In this document: positions 43,621 through 52,749 of the stretch, one piece after another
Numbering within the stretch: position 1 is the first letter of the stretch
How the letters are laid out: each line of letters starts with the position of its first letter
Assembly (NCBI RefSeq): GCF_005116575.1
Contig: NZ_SWCN01000006.1
Span: 124,001 to 188,000 of the forward strand
Length of the DNA stretch: 64,000 nucleotides
Source: Desulforhopalus sp. IMCC35007
GTDB lineage: Bacteria > Desulfobacterota > Desulfobulbia > Desulfobulbales > Desulfocapsaceae
Reading direction: 5' to 3'
Notes under the pieces: model-generated
What the model saw: the letters and a program-made list of their open reading frames with translations, nothing else
The model's database searches: none
What the model was told of the DNA's origin: nothing
Program-made: the position numbers and the translations under genes

Positions 43621-44526
43621 TTATTCATTTGCCTCCGGCCCTGCAGACTCGGTTGTTTGAGACAAAGAACTGGACTGTTCTTCTGATTCCTGAGTTGTTT
43701 TTGCAGCAAGCACTTGCCTTTCCAGGGTACCTTTCTGGGTCTCGGTGAGATCACCTTTTGTGAGGAGTAGTGTTTTTGCAAGGGAGAGAACGTTACTCTT
43801 GGGGGAGCGTGCCTGTAAATTGTTATAATAATGGAGTGCCGGCTCTGCTGAAGGCGAATTACGAATAAGCTCAAGAAGGGCTAGTTCTCCCCAGGTAAAG
43901 CCAGTTTCCCTCAGATACGGCTGGTGGCTGCGGGTTTTTTCGTCAAGGTTCAGGCTTGTCCAGGGGGCCGGGGCAAGGATGGATATTTTCTCATCTGTAT
44001 ATCGTTGAATGAGTTCGATATAGCTTTGTCTTCCTTCTGAAATGTGGTGAAGGAGGTCAGTTAAAATCCATCCATGGTACCAGAGGGCTTTTGCTGAGAT
44101 GGCAGGTATGTCCTGGTATAGAGAGGCAATCTCCCGGTATTGCTGCAGCGCCTGAATACATTCTTCTTTTCGGGCTAACCGGTAGTCATCTCCAAGGTGC
44201 AGGTAAGCGATTTCAAGAGCAGCGAAGCCTTTTTGCTCTCTTGCCTGTGGATAAAAGAGTGCTACTGCTTTAAATGCGGCAAGTTTCTGAGGCCCCTCTT
44301 CAATTGATGCCCTTGCAAAGGCCAGTTGCTCGTTGGCTGTTTTAAGTTTTGGGATGTTGAAATTATCAATTTGTTCATAGAAGATGGCATCTCTTTGCTG
44401 TGATTCGTTCTGAGGGGCTTGCTGACAGGAACAGGAAATGACGATGAGCAGGAATCCATGAAAAAGGCGCAGCAGTGCCCGCGATTGAGAGAGAGCGACG
44501 ATTTTATTATGGGTTACGGTAACCAT
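43621..44526 (-). CDS. TPR-like lipoprotein preceding the Cache kinase
   Basis: A 301-residue exported protein. A long N-terminus with a hydrophobic stretch ends in LLIVISC (lipidation at about Cys32). The mature part is helical with TPR-like spacing (FAALEIAYLHLGDDYRLARK, ECIQALQQYREIASLYQDIP) and a low-complexity Gln/Ser/Glu tail. No enzyme motif. The ATG of the kinase follows its stop at once, so expression is linked. By analogy with QseG-type lipoproteins it may modulate the kinase or monitor the envelope; this is inference. The ribosome site for ATG 44526 is poor and the first residues could differ. Confidence 0.75.
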   Translation of the reverse strand: MVTVTHNKIVALSQSRALLRLFHGFLLIVISCSCQQAPQNESQQRDAIFYEQIDNFNIPKLKTANEQLAFARASIEEGPQKLAAFKAVALFYPQAREQKGFAALEIAYLHLGDDYRLARKEECIQALQQYREIASLYQDIPAISAKALWYHGWILTDLLHHISEGRQSYIELIQRYTDEKISILAPAPWTSLNLDEKTRSHQPYLRETGFTWGELALLELIRNSPSAEPALHYYNNLQARSPKSNVLSLAKTLLLTKGDLTETQKGTLERQVLAAKTTQESEEQSSSLSQTTESAGPEANE

Positions 44527-45041
44527 CTTGTTCGGTAATTAACGAAGTTTCGGTGAGAAACGATTTCTCTAATCGTATAGCTTATCATGAATACTCCTGC
44601 AATCATTCAATTGTTATCTCTTGAGTGAAGATTTAAAAAAATATGGGTCCGCAATTCAGACCGACATTGCTGATATCATCAAAATATAGATAGATTCTTG
44701 AAAATATAATGAAATACGGCGACGTGGCAGGTTCCTGTGGTTATGATTTGACCATATGCTCACAAAAGGTTTTTGCAGGTGGCCAAGTGGCTCTTCTTTT
44801 TTGGCATACAACTGTTGGCCATTTGGTCATTAATTCGTTCTACTCTGTGAGAAGATGAGAGAAAGATTAGAAAAACTATATTTTTGCTTTGTAATGGCGG
44901 ACAAATTGCAATAAAATCAGCAGATCGAATATATGACCCCTTCGTGAGGCTGGCTCTTTTTTTAGGGCGGGGAATTATACGGTGAAGAACCATGTCCATT
45001 GGGGACGTTCACTGCTAATCAGTATCAAGAGGAGAAATTGT
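44527..45041. other. Gap of about 515 bases between divergent units
   Basis: AT-rich, presumably with the promoters of the kinase cassette and of the TRAP gene. GGCCAA (from about 44781) and TTGGCC (about 44814) form a weak inverted repeat. No gene, riboswitch or sigma-54 promoter is recognised. The only strong signal is GAGGAGAAA just before 45042. Confidence 0.4.
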
Positions 45042-46025
45042 ATGAAGCTTATGAACAAACTCGCTGTAACCACTGTGTCCTGTTTTGCCCTGGCAATCAC
45101 TGCATTGCCAATATCTTCACAGGCCGCTGATCAAACCTTCGTTACCATCGGAACTGGTGGCGTGACCGGCGTGTACTATCCGACTGGTGGAGCCATTTGC
45201 CGTCTGGTGAATAAAGGAAAGAAAGAACATGGTATCCGCTGTTCTGTGGAAAGTACCGGTGGTTCTGTGTACAACATTAATGCCATCTCCAGTGGTGAGC
45301 TTGATATGGGGGTTGCTCAATCTGATGTACAATTTCAAGCCTATAACGGTACTGGAAAATTTGAAAAAGACGGTCCTCAGACCCAACTCCGGTCTATTTT
45401 CGCAATCCATTCTGAACCATTCACGATTGTGGCCAGAACAGATTCTGGTATCAAAAACTTCGAAGACCTGAAAGGCAAGCGAGTAAATATCGGCGATCCA
45501 GGTTCAGGTCAACGCAACACCATGGAAGTTGTCATGGAGAAATATGGCTGGACCAAAGACGACTTCACTCTCGCTTCTGAACTGAAGGCGGCTGAGATGT
45601 CTGCGGCTCTTTGTGATAACAAAATTGATGCCTACGTTTATATGGTAGGTGTTCCCAACGGTTCAATCAAAGAAGCAACGACCACCTGTGATGCGATTAT
45701 AGCCAATGTTGATGGACCGATCATTGATAAGCTGGTTGCAGAGTTCCCTTATTTTCGTAAAGCAGTGATTCCTGGTGGTATCTACCGTGGAACCGATGAG
45801 GATGCGCATTCCTTTGGTGTGGCAGCGACCTTTGTTAGCTCTACCAAGGTTTCTGATGATGTTATTTATCAGGTTGTTAAAGGTGTGTTTGAGAATTTTG
45901 AAGATTTCAAAAAACTTCACCCAGCATTCGCAGACCTGAAAAAAGAAGAGATGATCAAAGATGGTCTCTCTGCTCCTCTGCATAACGGTGCTATCAAGTA
46001 TTACAAAGAAGCTGGCCTGATGTAA
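45042..46025 (+). CDS. TAXI-family TRAP transporter substrate-binding protein
   Basis: A 327-residue periplasmic binding protein with a signal peptide (residues 1-27, AQAADQ region). TAXI-family signature: TIGTGGVTGVYYPTGGAICR, EEC-like CSVESTGGSVYNINAI, DMGVAQSDVQFQAYNG and KRVNIGDPGSGQRNTME. Such proteins bring glutamate, 2-oxoglutarate or other acids to a TRAP membrane complex; here no fused DctQM gene follows, so the partner lies elsewhere. ATG 45042 has GAGGAGAAA upstream, which rules out a longer frame from about 44982. A strong terminator follows, so it is a monocistronic, probably highly expressed gene. Confidence 0.93.
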   Translation: MKLMNKLAVTTVSCFALAITALPISSQAADQTFVTIGTGGVTGVYYPTGGAICRLVNKGKKEHGIRCSVESTGGSVYNINAISSGELDMGVAQSDVQFQAYNGTGKFEKDGPQTQLRSIFAIHSEPFTIVARTDSGIKNFEDLKGKRVNIGDPGSGQRNTMEVVMEKYGWTKDDFTLASELKAAEMSAALCDNKIDAYVYMVGVPNGSIKEATTTCDAIIANVDGPIIDKLVAEFPYFRKAVIPGGIYRGTDEDAHSFGVAATFVSSTKVSDDVIYQVVKGVFENFEDFKKLHPAFADLKKEEMIKDGLSAPLHNGAIKYYKEAGLM

Positions 46026-46053
46026 GTCCTCTTCTTTTTTCATGAGTATAATC

Positions 46054-46085
46054 GGGCCCCAGGCGAAAGCCTGGGGCCCATTTTT
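46054..46085 (+). terminator. Strong intrinsic terminator after the TRAP gene
   Basis: GGGCCCCAGGC (46054-46064) pairs perfectly with GCCTGGGGCCC (46069-46079) around a GAAA tetraloop, followed by ATTTTT. Beyond it, up to 46357, the sequence is AT-rich and holds only a weak GGTGA/TCACC hairpin (46246-46268). Confidence 0.95.
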
Positions 46086-46357
46086 GTTTATTGTAAAAAA
46101 TATTGTTGTCCTGGCATTTCACTTTCATTTCCACTCACCGATAGATAACGTCGACTTCTCATCCGCGTGGCCGGTCTCTCAGTTCTCTTTTGTAAAAATG
46201 CCTGGAAAAGGTAATAGTAGAAGTCTCTTCTCTTGGAATTATAAAGGTGAGAGGGATTTTTGTTCACCCTTTCAACAAAAAATAAGCCTGACAAGTTAAT
46301 TGCCCTTGAACTAAAATAACAGGGAAAAAATGTCTGATTTTGAACGGGGAGGCTTCT

Positions 46358-47341
46358 ATGGAAATAATGGTAACAATCTGCAAGGTACTTATATCTTGCA
46401 CAGTGGTGGCTCTTATGGGGGCTCATCTGGCAAAAGAAACTATAGCCAAAGAAAATAAGGATGGGCTGGTGATTCGTACCTTTGATAATTTGTATGAGCC
46501 ATCCGCCGTCGTCTCTTTGCCTGGGGGACATTTTCTGATATTTGAAGATGAAGGCGGGAAGAAAATGGCTTCATTTTCTCTCCAGATGGATGATTCAGGA
46601 TTGTTATTGCAGAAAATCTTCTCAGGCGGAGCTGAACTCAGGGTCTCAGATATAGAAGGTGCCACAATGGGGGGTGGCGAGCAGTTTTTTGCTGTGACCT
46701 CACATTCGGCCAGAAAAGATGGTGAAAGAACAGGTGAAAGGGAGAACCTGCTGAGGTTGAGCCTGGGGGTGAACAACTCTGTCGAAATACATGGGCAAGC
46801 CAATTTACGGGCGCCACTGATCAAGGAACTGTTGAAGTTGGACCCATCACCTGCAGATAAAGAAGAGGGACTAAATATTGAGGGCCTGTCTTTTACAGCC
46901 GATAAGAAGACCTTGATGATTGGTTTGCGGGCACCACTTGTGGAGAATAAGGCGGTTATCCTCCTGCTTAAAAACCCCTATGATGTGGGGAAGAAAGGTT
47001 TTGTCCCTGATTTTTCAGGAGGGCAGCTACTGTTGGATCTTGGAGGCGGAGGAGTGAGGGCAATGGGTTTTGCTGCACAGCAGGGGCTCTACTTTTTTGT
47101 CAGTGAAATAGAGAATGAAAAAGGAAAGATGAGATCCAGATTGTGGTCCTGGAGTGGTGAAAGAAAAGATTATCCAATGCAAAGAGATCTGTATGGATTA
47201 AAACATCTTCGCAATATTGAAGGCTTGTCCTTTTTCACTTATGAAGAAAAGGAGATGGTACTGCTGGTCTGTGACGATGGAAACAAGAAAAAGAAGCAGG
47301 GAGCACACTATGTTGTAGTCCCAGTGGCGCAGTTGCGATGA
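46358..47341 (+). CDS. Exported DUF3616-like protein
   Basis: A 327-residue protein with an N-terminal hydrophobic segment (residues 4-25) that may be a signal peptide or anchor. The body has beta-propeller-like repeats with a DUF3616-type stretch, NIEGLSFTADKKTLMIGLRAPL, and again GLKHLRNIEGLSFFTYEEKE. The pattern fits a calcium/phytase-like or esterase-like beta-propeller, but no catalytic site can be named. GGGGAGGC before ATG 46358 is a strong ribosome site and decides the start against an upstream TTG. It converges with the lactate permease gene over a shared terminator. Confidence 0.75.
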   Translation: MEIMVTICKVLISCTVVALMGAHLAKETIAKENKDGLVIRTFDNLYEPSAVVSLPGGHFLIFEDEGGKKMASFSLQMDDSGLLLQKIFSGGAELRVSDIEGATMGGGEQFFAVTSHSARKDGERTGERENLLRLSLGVNNSVEIHGQANLRAPLIKELLKLDPSPADKEEGLNIEGLSFTADKKTLMIGLRAPLVENKAVILLLKNPYDVGKKGFVPDFSGGQLLLDLGGGGVRAMGFAAQQGLYFFVSEIENEKGKMRSRLWSWSGERKDYPMQRDLYGLKHLRNIEGLSFFTYEEKEMVLLVCDDGNKKKKQGAHYVVVPVAQLR

Positions 47342-47346
47342 ATGTT

Positions 47347-47397
47347 AAAAAAAATACGACCTGAGACAGCAGATGATGGAGCAGTCTCAGGTCGTAT
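47347..47397 (-). terminator. Terminator of the lactate permease gene (probably bidirectional)
   Basis: ATACGACCTGAGAC (47354-47367) pairs perfectly with GTCTCAGGTCGTAT (47384-47397); on the minus strand the stem is followed by eight T (47354-47347). The loop is 16 bases. It also may end the DUF3616 gene from the other side. Confidence 0.92.
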
Positions 47398-47414
47398 CTC
47401 ATGTCAGCTGGGAA

Positions 47415-49106
47415 TTATTTTACCAGTGGATCAACAACTCCAAACGAGTAAATTGCCAGCATACCAAGAGTTCCTGTAAGGAGCACATAGTAGATTGTTG
47501 GCAGGATGGTCATACGAAGGGTCTTGCCTTCCTGACCGAGGAGTCCTACCGTGGCCGAGGCTGCAACCACATTGTGGATGGCAATCATGTTTCCTGCGGC
47601 AGCACCAATTGCCTGAAGGGCAACAAGGATAGCGCCGGATATTGAAAGAGCACCAGCCACTTCAAACTGGAATTGACTGAGCATCATGTTACTGACAGTG
47701 TTGGATCCGGCAATAAAGGCACCGAGAGCTCCGACTGTTGGTGCAAATATCGGGTAAATTGAACCAAAGGTTTCAGCAACAAAGCTGGCCATGGCAACAG
47801 GCATTGAGGCGAGGTCTGCACCATTGACTCCGGAGTTGATCAAAATACGTACCATTGGAATGGTAAACATCAGAACAAAGCCTGCACCAACAAGAGTCTT
47901 TCCGGCGTCTGCTGCAGCAGAGACAAGCTGAGCTGGCTTCATTTTGTGAAGGAAAAGAGTCAGGATACAAACAAACAGCAGGATACCACCTGGCAGATAC
48001 AGAGGTTGTACGGAGCCGCTGACGCCAGCTTCTCCGAGGATGTCTTTCACACCAAAAGAAACGCTTGTCAGAAGGCCTTTGAATTGTGGAGAAACACGGC
48101 TTGCAACAAGAATTCCAGCAACCAGGATGTATGGGATCCAGGCCATGACCAGGGAAATTTTTCTTTCGTCTGCACTTGGTTTTTTAATCTCAATCATGCC
48201 AAGCCATCCCTTAGGCCACTCTTCACGGGGTTCGAAATCCCAGGAGTTTTTAGGGACAAGAAAACCAGCTTTTGCAGCGGGAACCACGATGGCAAGTCCG
48301 ACGAGAGCACCTACAATTGAAGGAAATTCGGGGCCGAGAAATACTCCGGTCAGAGCGTAGGGAACGGTAAACGCAAGGCCTGTAAAGAGCGCAAAAGGAA
48401 ACATGGCAAAGCCTTCGGACCAACTCTTGTTTTTGCCGAAGAATCTGGTGAGCATGACAACCATTAAAAATGGCATCAGGGTTCCGACAATGGCGTGTCC
48501 GATGGCAACTTCAGAGGTGATCAACTGAAGAAAGGCTGGCCAGCTTGATCCGACCGCCGTGAGCTGTGCACCAATTGCAGTGTGGTCAAGGCCGTTTGTA
48601 ACTCCGATCAGAATTGGAGTTCCAACCGCACCAAAAGATACCGGGGTAGATTGAATCATCATGCCAATCATGACGGCTCCAAGGGCGGGAAAGCCGATGG
48701 CAACGAGGAGAGGAGCGGCAATAGCTGCCGGGGTTCCAAAGCCTGAAGCACCCTCGATAAAACAACCGAACAACCAGGCAATGATGAGCGCCTGTACCCT
48801 TCTGTCGGGGCTGATGTCTGTGAAGCCGGCACGAATGGTAGAAATGGCACCTGAATTCTGCAGGGTGTTGAGGAGCAAGATGGCTCCAAAGATAATCCAG
48901 AGAACTGCAACGGTCACGATCAGTCCCTGCAGGGAAGAGGCGAGCACGCGGGTGACAGTCATATCCCAGAAGGTAAGAGCGATTCCTGCTGCCGTGAGAT
49001 AGACAACCGGCATTGCACGTCTCGCTGGCCAGTTAAGACCGACGAGTAAGATTGCAGCAACAAGTATCGGTGTTGCCGCCAGAAGAGCTTGAATGGACGT
49101 TGGCAT
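47415..49106 (-). CDS. L-lactate permease (LctP/LldP family)
   Basis: A 563-residue inner-membrane protein with about 13 helices that imports L-lactate with a cation. Family stretches: [60 protein letters not shown] and [20 protein letters not shown]. Length matches LctP. AGAGGAAAAT before the ATG is a good ribosome site. Lactate dehydrogenase genes are not adjacent. The promoter region at 49.2-49.4 kb carries half-sites and a perfect palindrome of the LldR/FadR (GntR) type, suggesting lactate-responsive control. Confidence 0.95.
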   Translation of the reverse strand: MPTSIQALLAATPILVAAILLVGLNWPARRAMPVVYLTAAGIALTFWDMTVTRVLASSLQGLIVTVAVLWIIFGAILLLNTLQNSGAISTIRAGFTDISPDRRVQALIIAWLFGCFIEGASGFGTPAAIAAPLLVAIGFPALGAVMIGMMIQSTPVSFGAVGTPILIGVTNGLDHTAIGAQLTAVGSSWPAFLQLITSEVAIGHAIVGTLMPFLMVVMLTRFFGKNKSWSEGFAMFPFALFTGLAFTVPYALTGVFLGPEFPSIVGALVGLAIVVPAAKAGFLVPKNSWDFEPREEWPKGWLGMIEIKKPSADERKISLVMAWIPYILVAGILVASRVSPQFKGLLTSVSFGVKDILGEAGVSGSVQPLYLPGGILLFVCILTLFLHKMKPAQLVSAAADAGKTLVGAGFVLMFTIPMVRILINSGVNGADLASMPVAMASFVAETFGSIYPIFAPTVGALGAFIAGSNTVSNMMLSQFQFEVAGALSISGAILVALQAIGAAAGNMIAIHNVVAASATVGLLGQEGKTLRMTILPTIYYVLLTGTLGMLAIYSFGVVDPLVK

Positions 49107-49214
49107 ATTTTCCTCTTTAAATGTGTTGTGGTGAATCGTCGTTCCTCTGATTTTCCCTGTACATCTCAGCCAGAACTGTACTCACCCATGATTGAAATAA
49201 AGGTGCTACCTGCG

Positions 49215-49287
49215 GACCAATTAAATTGTAAATAACAATAAATTGACATTGGTCTGGAGGGTATTATATGCGGCTATGCCTTGTCAA
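49215..49287 (-). promoter_or_regulatory. Candidate lactate permease promoter with operator half-sites
   Basis: On the minus strand TTGACA (49287-49282) precedes TATAAT (49268-49263), but with only 13 bases between them, shorter than the usual 17. Just downstream of the -10 box are GACCAAT/ATTGGTC half-sites (49248-49254 and 49215-49221) in inverted orientation, which share the TTGGT core with the palindrome at 49388. Confidence 0.45.
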
Positions 49288-49387
49288 GCGGTTTTTTGGT
49301 ATGCAAAAATACATAAAATCAAGGTTTAGCAGGAGCTCTGGCTTGCTGACCATCTAAGTTCCTGCGATTCTTTTTGAATTTTGAGGT

Positions 49388-49404
49388 AATTGGTAGTACC
49401 AATT
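49388..49404. promoter_or_regulatory. LldR/FadR-type (GntR family) palindromic operator
   Basis: AATTGGTAGTACCAATT is a perfect palindrome around a central G, with the TGGTnnnACCA core used by FadR-subfamily GntR repressors such as LldR. It lies about 285 bases upstream of the lactate permease start, and further half-sites lie near the promoter, which could allow DNA looping. No such regulator gene is in the window. Confidence 0.6.
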
Positions 49405-49546
49405 TTTGATGGTGGTTTTTTTTATTGGGAAAATTAATTGTGCAGAAAAAGAGGACGACTGTCCGAAGTGGGATGGAGCCCATGTCCAATCGTATCTGTT
49501 GAAGACTTCAGATGAGGTTGAACATGGGCTGAGGAAAGAGATTATT

Positions 49547-50968
49547 CTATGGAAGGATTCTTATATTGGGGTACATTCCCATCGATTCTCCGAACTGAAA
49601 GGGTTGGATAGTGTTAAGAGAAAGTTTCTGGTTTCTCTGGGCATGGCCGTTGTTTTCCCCGTTGTCGTAGAAGGCGCCGTTGACTTCGAGAATGTGGTGG
49701 ATTCTGTCTTTCATTGCTTTAACCAGTGCTGCCCCGCTACCTTCAAAATGCATTCGTCCTTTTGTCAGAGGACCTCTATGGGCGGCCAGTTGCTCAAGAG
49801 AAAGGCTGTTACTTTCAAGGTCTTTACTGTTTTTGATGAGGCCCCAGACAATATGATTGGCCGGGATGTTGAGAGGTTTATCGCAGTCGATAATGGTATG
49901 CGGCATGATAATGCTCTCTTCTCCCACATTAATTCTGGCCTGGGGCTTGCCGAGAACAAAACTGTTAAAGCCGGTGAAAACACCTTTTTGAAGGTCTGTT
50001 TCCAAAATCTTTGAGCCGTGGGCAGAAACGTTGTATCCATGTAAAGTGGAATTGACGATGAAACAGTTTTCCTGAGCATTCGCACCCTTGCCAAGGCTTG
50101 AATTCTCGATGTAAGCCCGTTGGGAAATAAGGACATTCTCGGCAATCTTAAAATTTGGCAGAATGACAGCATAACGATCAAGTGAAGAGGTTTTTGGAAC
50201 GATGTCCATCTCTTCGAGATTAACAAAATCGAAAACCCGTTGGAATTTTTCTTCCCGATCGTCGATAAAGTCGATCAATTTACCGAGAGGAACTTTGTCT
50301 GAAGAAAGAGTGATGTACTCTTCCAGCTGGTCTTTTGGATATTTGTAGAGGAAGTTGAATTTGCCTGGGCTGTGCAACCAGATGGTGCCGGGGTCGATGT
50401 TGAGATGGGATATTTCAACGGCCTGGATATAGGAATATGAGCCGATGGCACAATCGCGCATGGTCGTGAGGTCAACGGTTGCGAAAGGACCAAGGAAACA
50501 GCCATCGGATGGTGCGCCGTGGATATTGGCATAATCCATGGAGAGTGTGTCTTTAATGAAAAAACGATCCGGTGTTTCCAGGTCATGGGAGTAGTTGTGT
50601 ACCAAGGTTTTGATCAGGGCGCTGTCATGTATGTCGATGAGCTCATCTTTTCCAAGGGTAATGGAAAAGCCGTTGGATTGGAAAACATGTCCTTTACGTT
50701 TTAGCTCGTCCCCCCTGATGTCACTTTTGTACAAAATTGAATTGCTGACTTTACATTTACCGAGAAAATAGCTGCCGGCCAGAGCGGAATGTTCGAAATG
50801 AAGGTCGAGAGGATGGTCCATTGTGATGCCATAGAAGGCATAAAAATTTTTCATCTGATCAATGGCAATCAGATGCTGGGCATAGGGACTGATATCGAAT
50901 TTTAACTCACGGAGATTGATGTTCACTCTTTGAACTATTCTTTGATAGAGTTTTATAAGTTCATTCAT
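49547..50968 (-). CDS. Left-handed beta-helix (hexapeptide-repeat) protein of unknown role
   Basis: A 473-residue cytoplasmic protein. From about residue 60 to 400 it shows irregular hexapeptide-like repeats typical of left-handed beta-helix acyl/nucleotidyl transferases (CKVSNSILYKSDIRG, GPFATVDLTTMRDCAIGSYS, ISQRAYIENSSLGKGANAQE, EESIIMPHTIID). The N-terminal part (to about 60) is helical. No nucleotide-binding motif or catalytic His is clear, so an acyltransferase or sugar-1-phosphate transferase role is only possible. AAGGG precedes the ATG. It is a single gene. An open frame on the opposite strand over its 3' end is only a shadow. Confidence 0.75.
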   Translation of the reverse strand: MNELIKLYQRIVQRVNINLRELKFDISPYAQHLIAIDQMKNFYAFYGITMDHPLDLHFEHSALAGSYFLGKCKVSNSILYKSDIRGDELKRKGHVFQSNGFSITLGKDELIDIHDSALIKTLVHNYSHDLETPDRFFIKDTLSMDYANIHGAPSDGCFLGPFATVDLTTMRDCAIGSYSYIQAVEISHLNIDPGTIWLHSPGKFNFLYKYPKDQLEEYITLSSDKVPLGKLIDFIDDREEKFQRVFDFVNLEEMDIVPKTSSLDRYAVILPNFKIAENVLISQRAYIENSSLGKGANAQENCFIVNSTLHGYNVSAHGSKILETDLQKGVFTGFNSFVLGKPQARINVGEESIIMPHTIIDCDKPLNIPANHIVWGLIKNSKDLESNSLSLEQLAAHRGPLTKGRMHFEGSGAALVKAMKDRIHHILEVNGAFYDNGENNGHAQRNQKLSLNTIQPFQFGESMGMYPNIRILP

Positions 50969-51054
50969 GGGAAACCCTTACGGTAATGGATGGAAGTACA
51001 ATGGTGTCGTATCTGTACAGTTTTCGTTTTTGACTTGAAAAATCCCATAGCAGA

Positions 51055-51612
51055 CTAAAGTTTCAGTGCTGTCAGTTCACCAAAAACTGCAGTGAAAACG
51101 TCGGCGACCCTTAGAATACCCGTGATCCTATCTCCGTTTGTCACAAGCAGTGACAGATGTTTGCCTGAGACAATTTTATGAATGGCCTGATCGATACTAC
51201 CATTTTCGTCGATATATTCTCCCGGTGAATGGTCTTGCATAAACTCTTCAACTTTTTTATTCGCAGCAGCTGTAAGCGTTTCTGTGTTAATGATTTTACT
51301 TTTTTCTCTGTAGACTGTTCTGAGTTGAACGAGGTAATCCTCGCTGAATTTAAACTTTTTTATATCTTCAATATCATGAAGAAAATCAAAATCAGGCTCA
51401 ATAGCTTTTAAAGCTCTGATCTGGGTGATTTTCCCAACCACATTACCGCTTTTGTCTAAAACGAGGACTGCGCGATGCTGGTACTTGCTTTCTGTGTACA
51501 TTCCCTGGGCTACTTCCAGGGCCTGTATCGCCTCAATAAGAGGTGTTCCTATCTCTACTGTGGCGTATTCAGAGATGGGAACCATGAGATCTTTCGCAAG
51601 ATGTTGGTGCAT
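51055..51612 (-). CDS. CBS-domain-pair protein
   Basis: A 185-residue protein with two CBS motifs (residues 1-60: LAKDLMVPISEYATVEIGTP, RAVLVLDKSGNVVGKI; and about 125-180: NGSIDQAIHKIVSGKHLSLL, GDRITGILRVADVF) and a charged helix between them. CBS pairs bind adenine nucleotides or other ligands and regulate partners. AGGAGG directly before ATG 51612 decides the start over an ATG 15 bases earlier. It stands alone, 85 bases after the beta-helix gene start, so the two might be independent. Confidence 0.88.
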   Translation of the reverse strand: MHQHLAKDLMVPISEYATVEIGTPLIEAIQALEVAQGMYTESKYQHRAVLVLDKSGNVVGKITQIRALKAIEPDFDFLHDIEDIKKFKFSEDYLVQLRTVYREKSKIINTETLTAAANKKVEEFMQDHSPGEYIDENGSIDQAIHKIVSGKHLSLLVTNGDRITGILRVADVFTAVFGELTALKL

Positions 51613-51894
51613 ATTGCCTCCTGTCATTCAAAATTTTAAACTGGCAGAACTGCAGTATTATTACATTTAATCTGTAATTGTTATTGTATTGTTGACGGTT
51701 TGTCAAAGATTTCCTCGAATTCTGGTTTCCCGGAATTTCAGAAAAGAGGGAGAGAGGCTTGAGTTCTTCCCACTCAAAAGCGGATTGACGCAGGTAAGCC
51801 AAGGCTTGTTATCTGTTTCTGCAGCGCTGGGGAATGAGCACCTTGAGGTGAATTGGGTTCTTGTTTTAAGAAAAAGCAACCAAGCTGTAGGATG

Positions 51895-52281
51895 TTAACT
51901 GGCAGGAGAACATGCGAAAAAGCCAGAGACAATCACTAGGGTCCAGCCGAGCATAAGGAAAAATCCTCCCAGCGGGGTGATAAAACCAAAAGGCGCAATG
52001 GAGATACAGCTTTTGATCAATACCGAGCCCTGGAAAAGAAGGGTACCTGTGATGAATGCCCAGCCTGCTCTTTGAAATTTTGCATCAGGAAAGAGCTGGT
52101 AGAGTATGGCAACGGCGATGAGTGCCAGTCCGTGAAGCACGAGATAATCTGCGGCGAGGTTAAAGTTATCGAGTTTGCCCCGTTCAAAAAGAAATGCTTT
52201 GATTGCGTGAGAACTGAGAGATCTTGTAACGATACCAATCAGGGCAAAAACACCTCCTGAGGTGATAAGAAGACGAACCAT
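51895..52281 (-). CDS. DUF423 membrane protein
   Basis: A 128-residue protein with four helices of the DUF423 (YgdD-like) family: GGVFALIGIVTRSLSSHAIK, YLVLHGLALIAVAILYQLF, GWAFITGTLLFQGSVLIKSC and FGFITPLGGFFLMLGWTLVI, the last with the conserved ITPLGG. It sits in the inner membrane; function is unknown in general. It is a single gene. Upstream (52282-52448) nothing but the hairpin at 52408-52443 is seen. Confidence 0.9.
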   Translation of the reverse strand: MVRLLITSGGVFALIGIVTRSLSSHAIKAFLFERGKLDNFNLAADYLVLHGLALIAVAILYQLFPDAKFQRAGWAFITGTLLFQGSVLIKSCISIAPFGFITPLGGFFLMLGWTLVIVSGFFACSPAS

Positions 52282-52407
52282 GGAATTACCTTTTGTTGTT
52301 AATTTGTTAAAATTGGTAAAAACACATTGGGTGTCAGTAACAGCCGCAGTGAAATTAAATTCTTAAGCTATCTGTATAACAGCAAAACGGTACAGTAAAG
52401 ATCGTAT

Positions 52408-52443
52408 CTGACGGATGGGCAGGCTGGCCTGCCCATCAGTCAG
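52408..52443. terminator. Long perfect hairpin between DUF423 and winged-helix genes
   Basis: GATGGGCAGGC (52414-52424) pairs with GCCTGCCCATC (52427-52437), and CTGAC/GTCAG extend the stem around one mismatch. It begins right after the stop of the winged-helix gene on the minus strand, so it is probably a terminator, although no T-run follows. Confidence 0.6.
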
Positions 52444-52448
52444 ACCTT

Positions 52449-52703
52449 TCAGAAGGGTGCACTCATCTGTGCTGCGTTGAGTGAGGAAAGTCCGGCGGGG
52501 GTAATGAGTGAGTAGTTTCCGTCCATGTCACTCTGGATGTGACCGTCCTGGTCCATTCGCAGCAGGAGTAATCTGGTCTCTTTGAGCCCGAGCTCCGCAC
52601 TGTCTGCAATGGTCTTGATGTCCACAACCTGTGGCTGTGGATTTGTCAGGTTGGCACTAAGGATACTGAGTATTTTCAGTTTGTATTCTTTCATCATCTT
52701 CAT
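52449..52703 (-). CDS. Small winged-helix protein
   Basis: An 84-residue protein whose pattern (DIKTIADSAELGLKETRLLL, then LRMDQDGHIQSDMDGNYSLI and a TPAGL end) is that of a winged helix-turn-helix DNA-binding domain. GAGGTGTACA before ATG 52703 is a good ribosome site. It lies 46 bases after the glutamate dehydrogenase stop on the same strand and may be a co-transcribed regulator. It has the same design as the N-terminal part of the 18098-18649 protein. Ligand and targets unknown. Confidence 0.7.
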   Translation of the reverse strand: MKMMKEYKLKILSILSANLTNPQPQVVDIKTIADSAELGLKETRLLLLRMDQDGHIQSDMDGNYSLITPAGLSSLNAAQMSAPF

Positions 52704-52749
52704 TGTACACCTCGTCTGTATAAAGAATCTCTGTTGGTCGCTATATGCA

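Noticed and set aside
49406-50014. A 202-codon plus-strand frame
   Set aside because: It overlaps the 3' end of the beta-helix gene, which has clear repeats and a ribosome site; the plus frame has neither.
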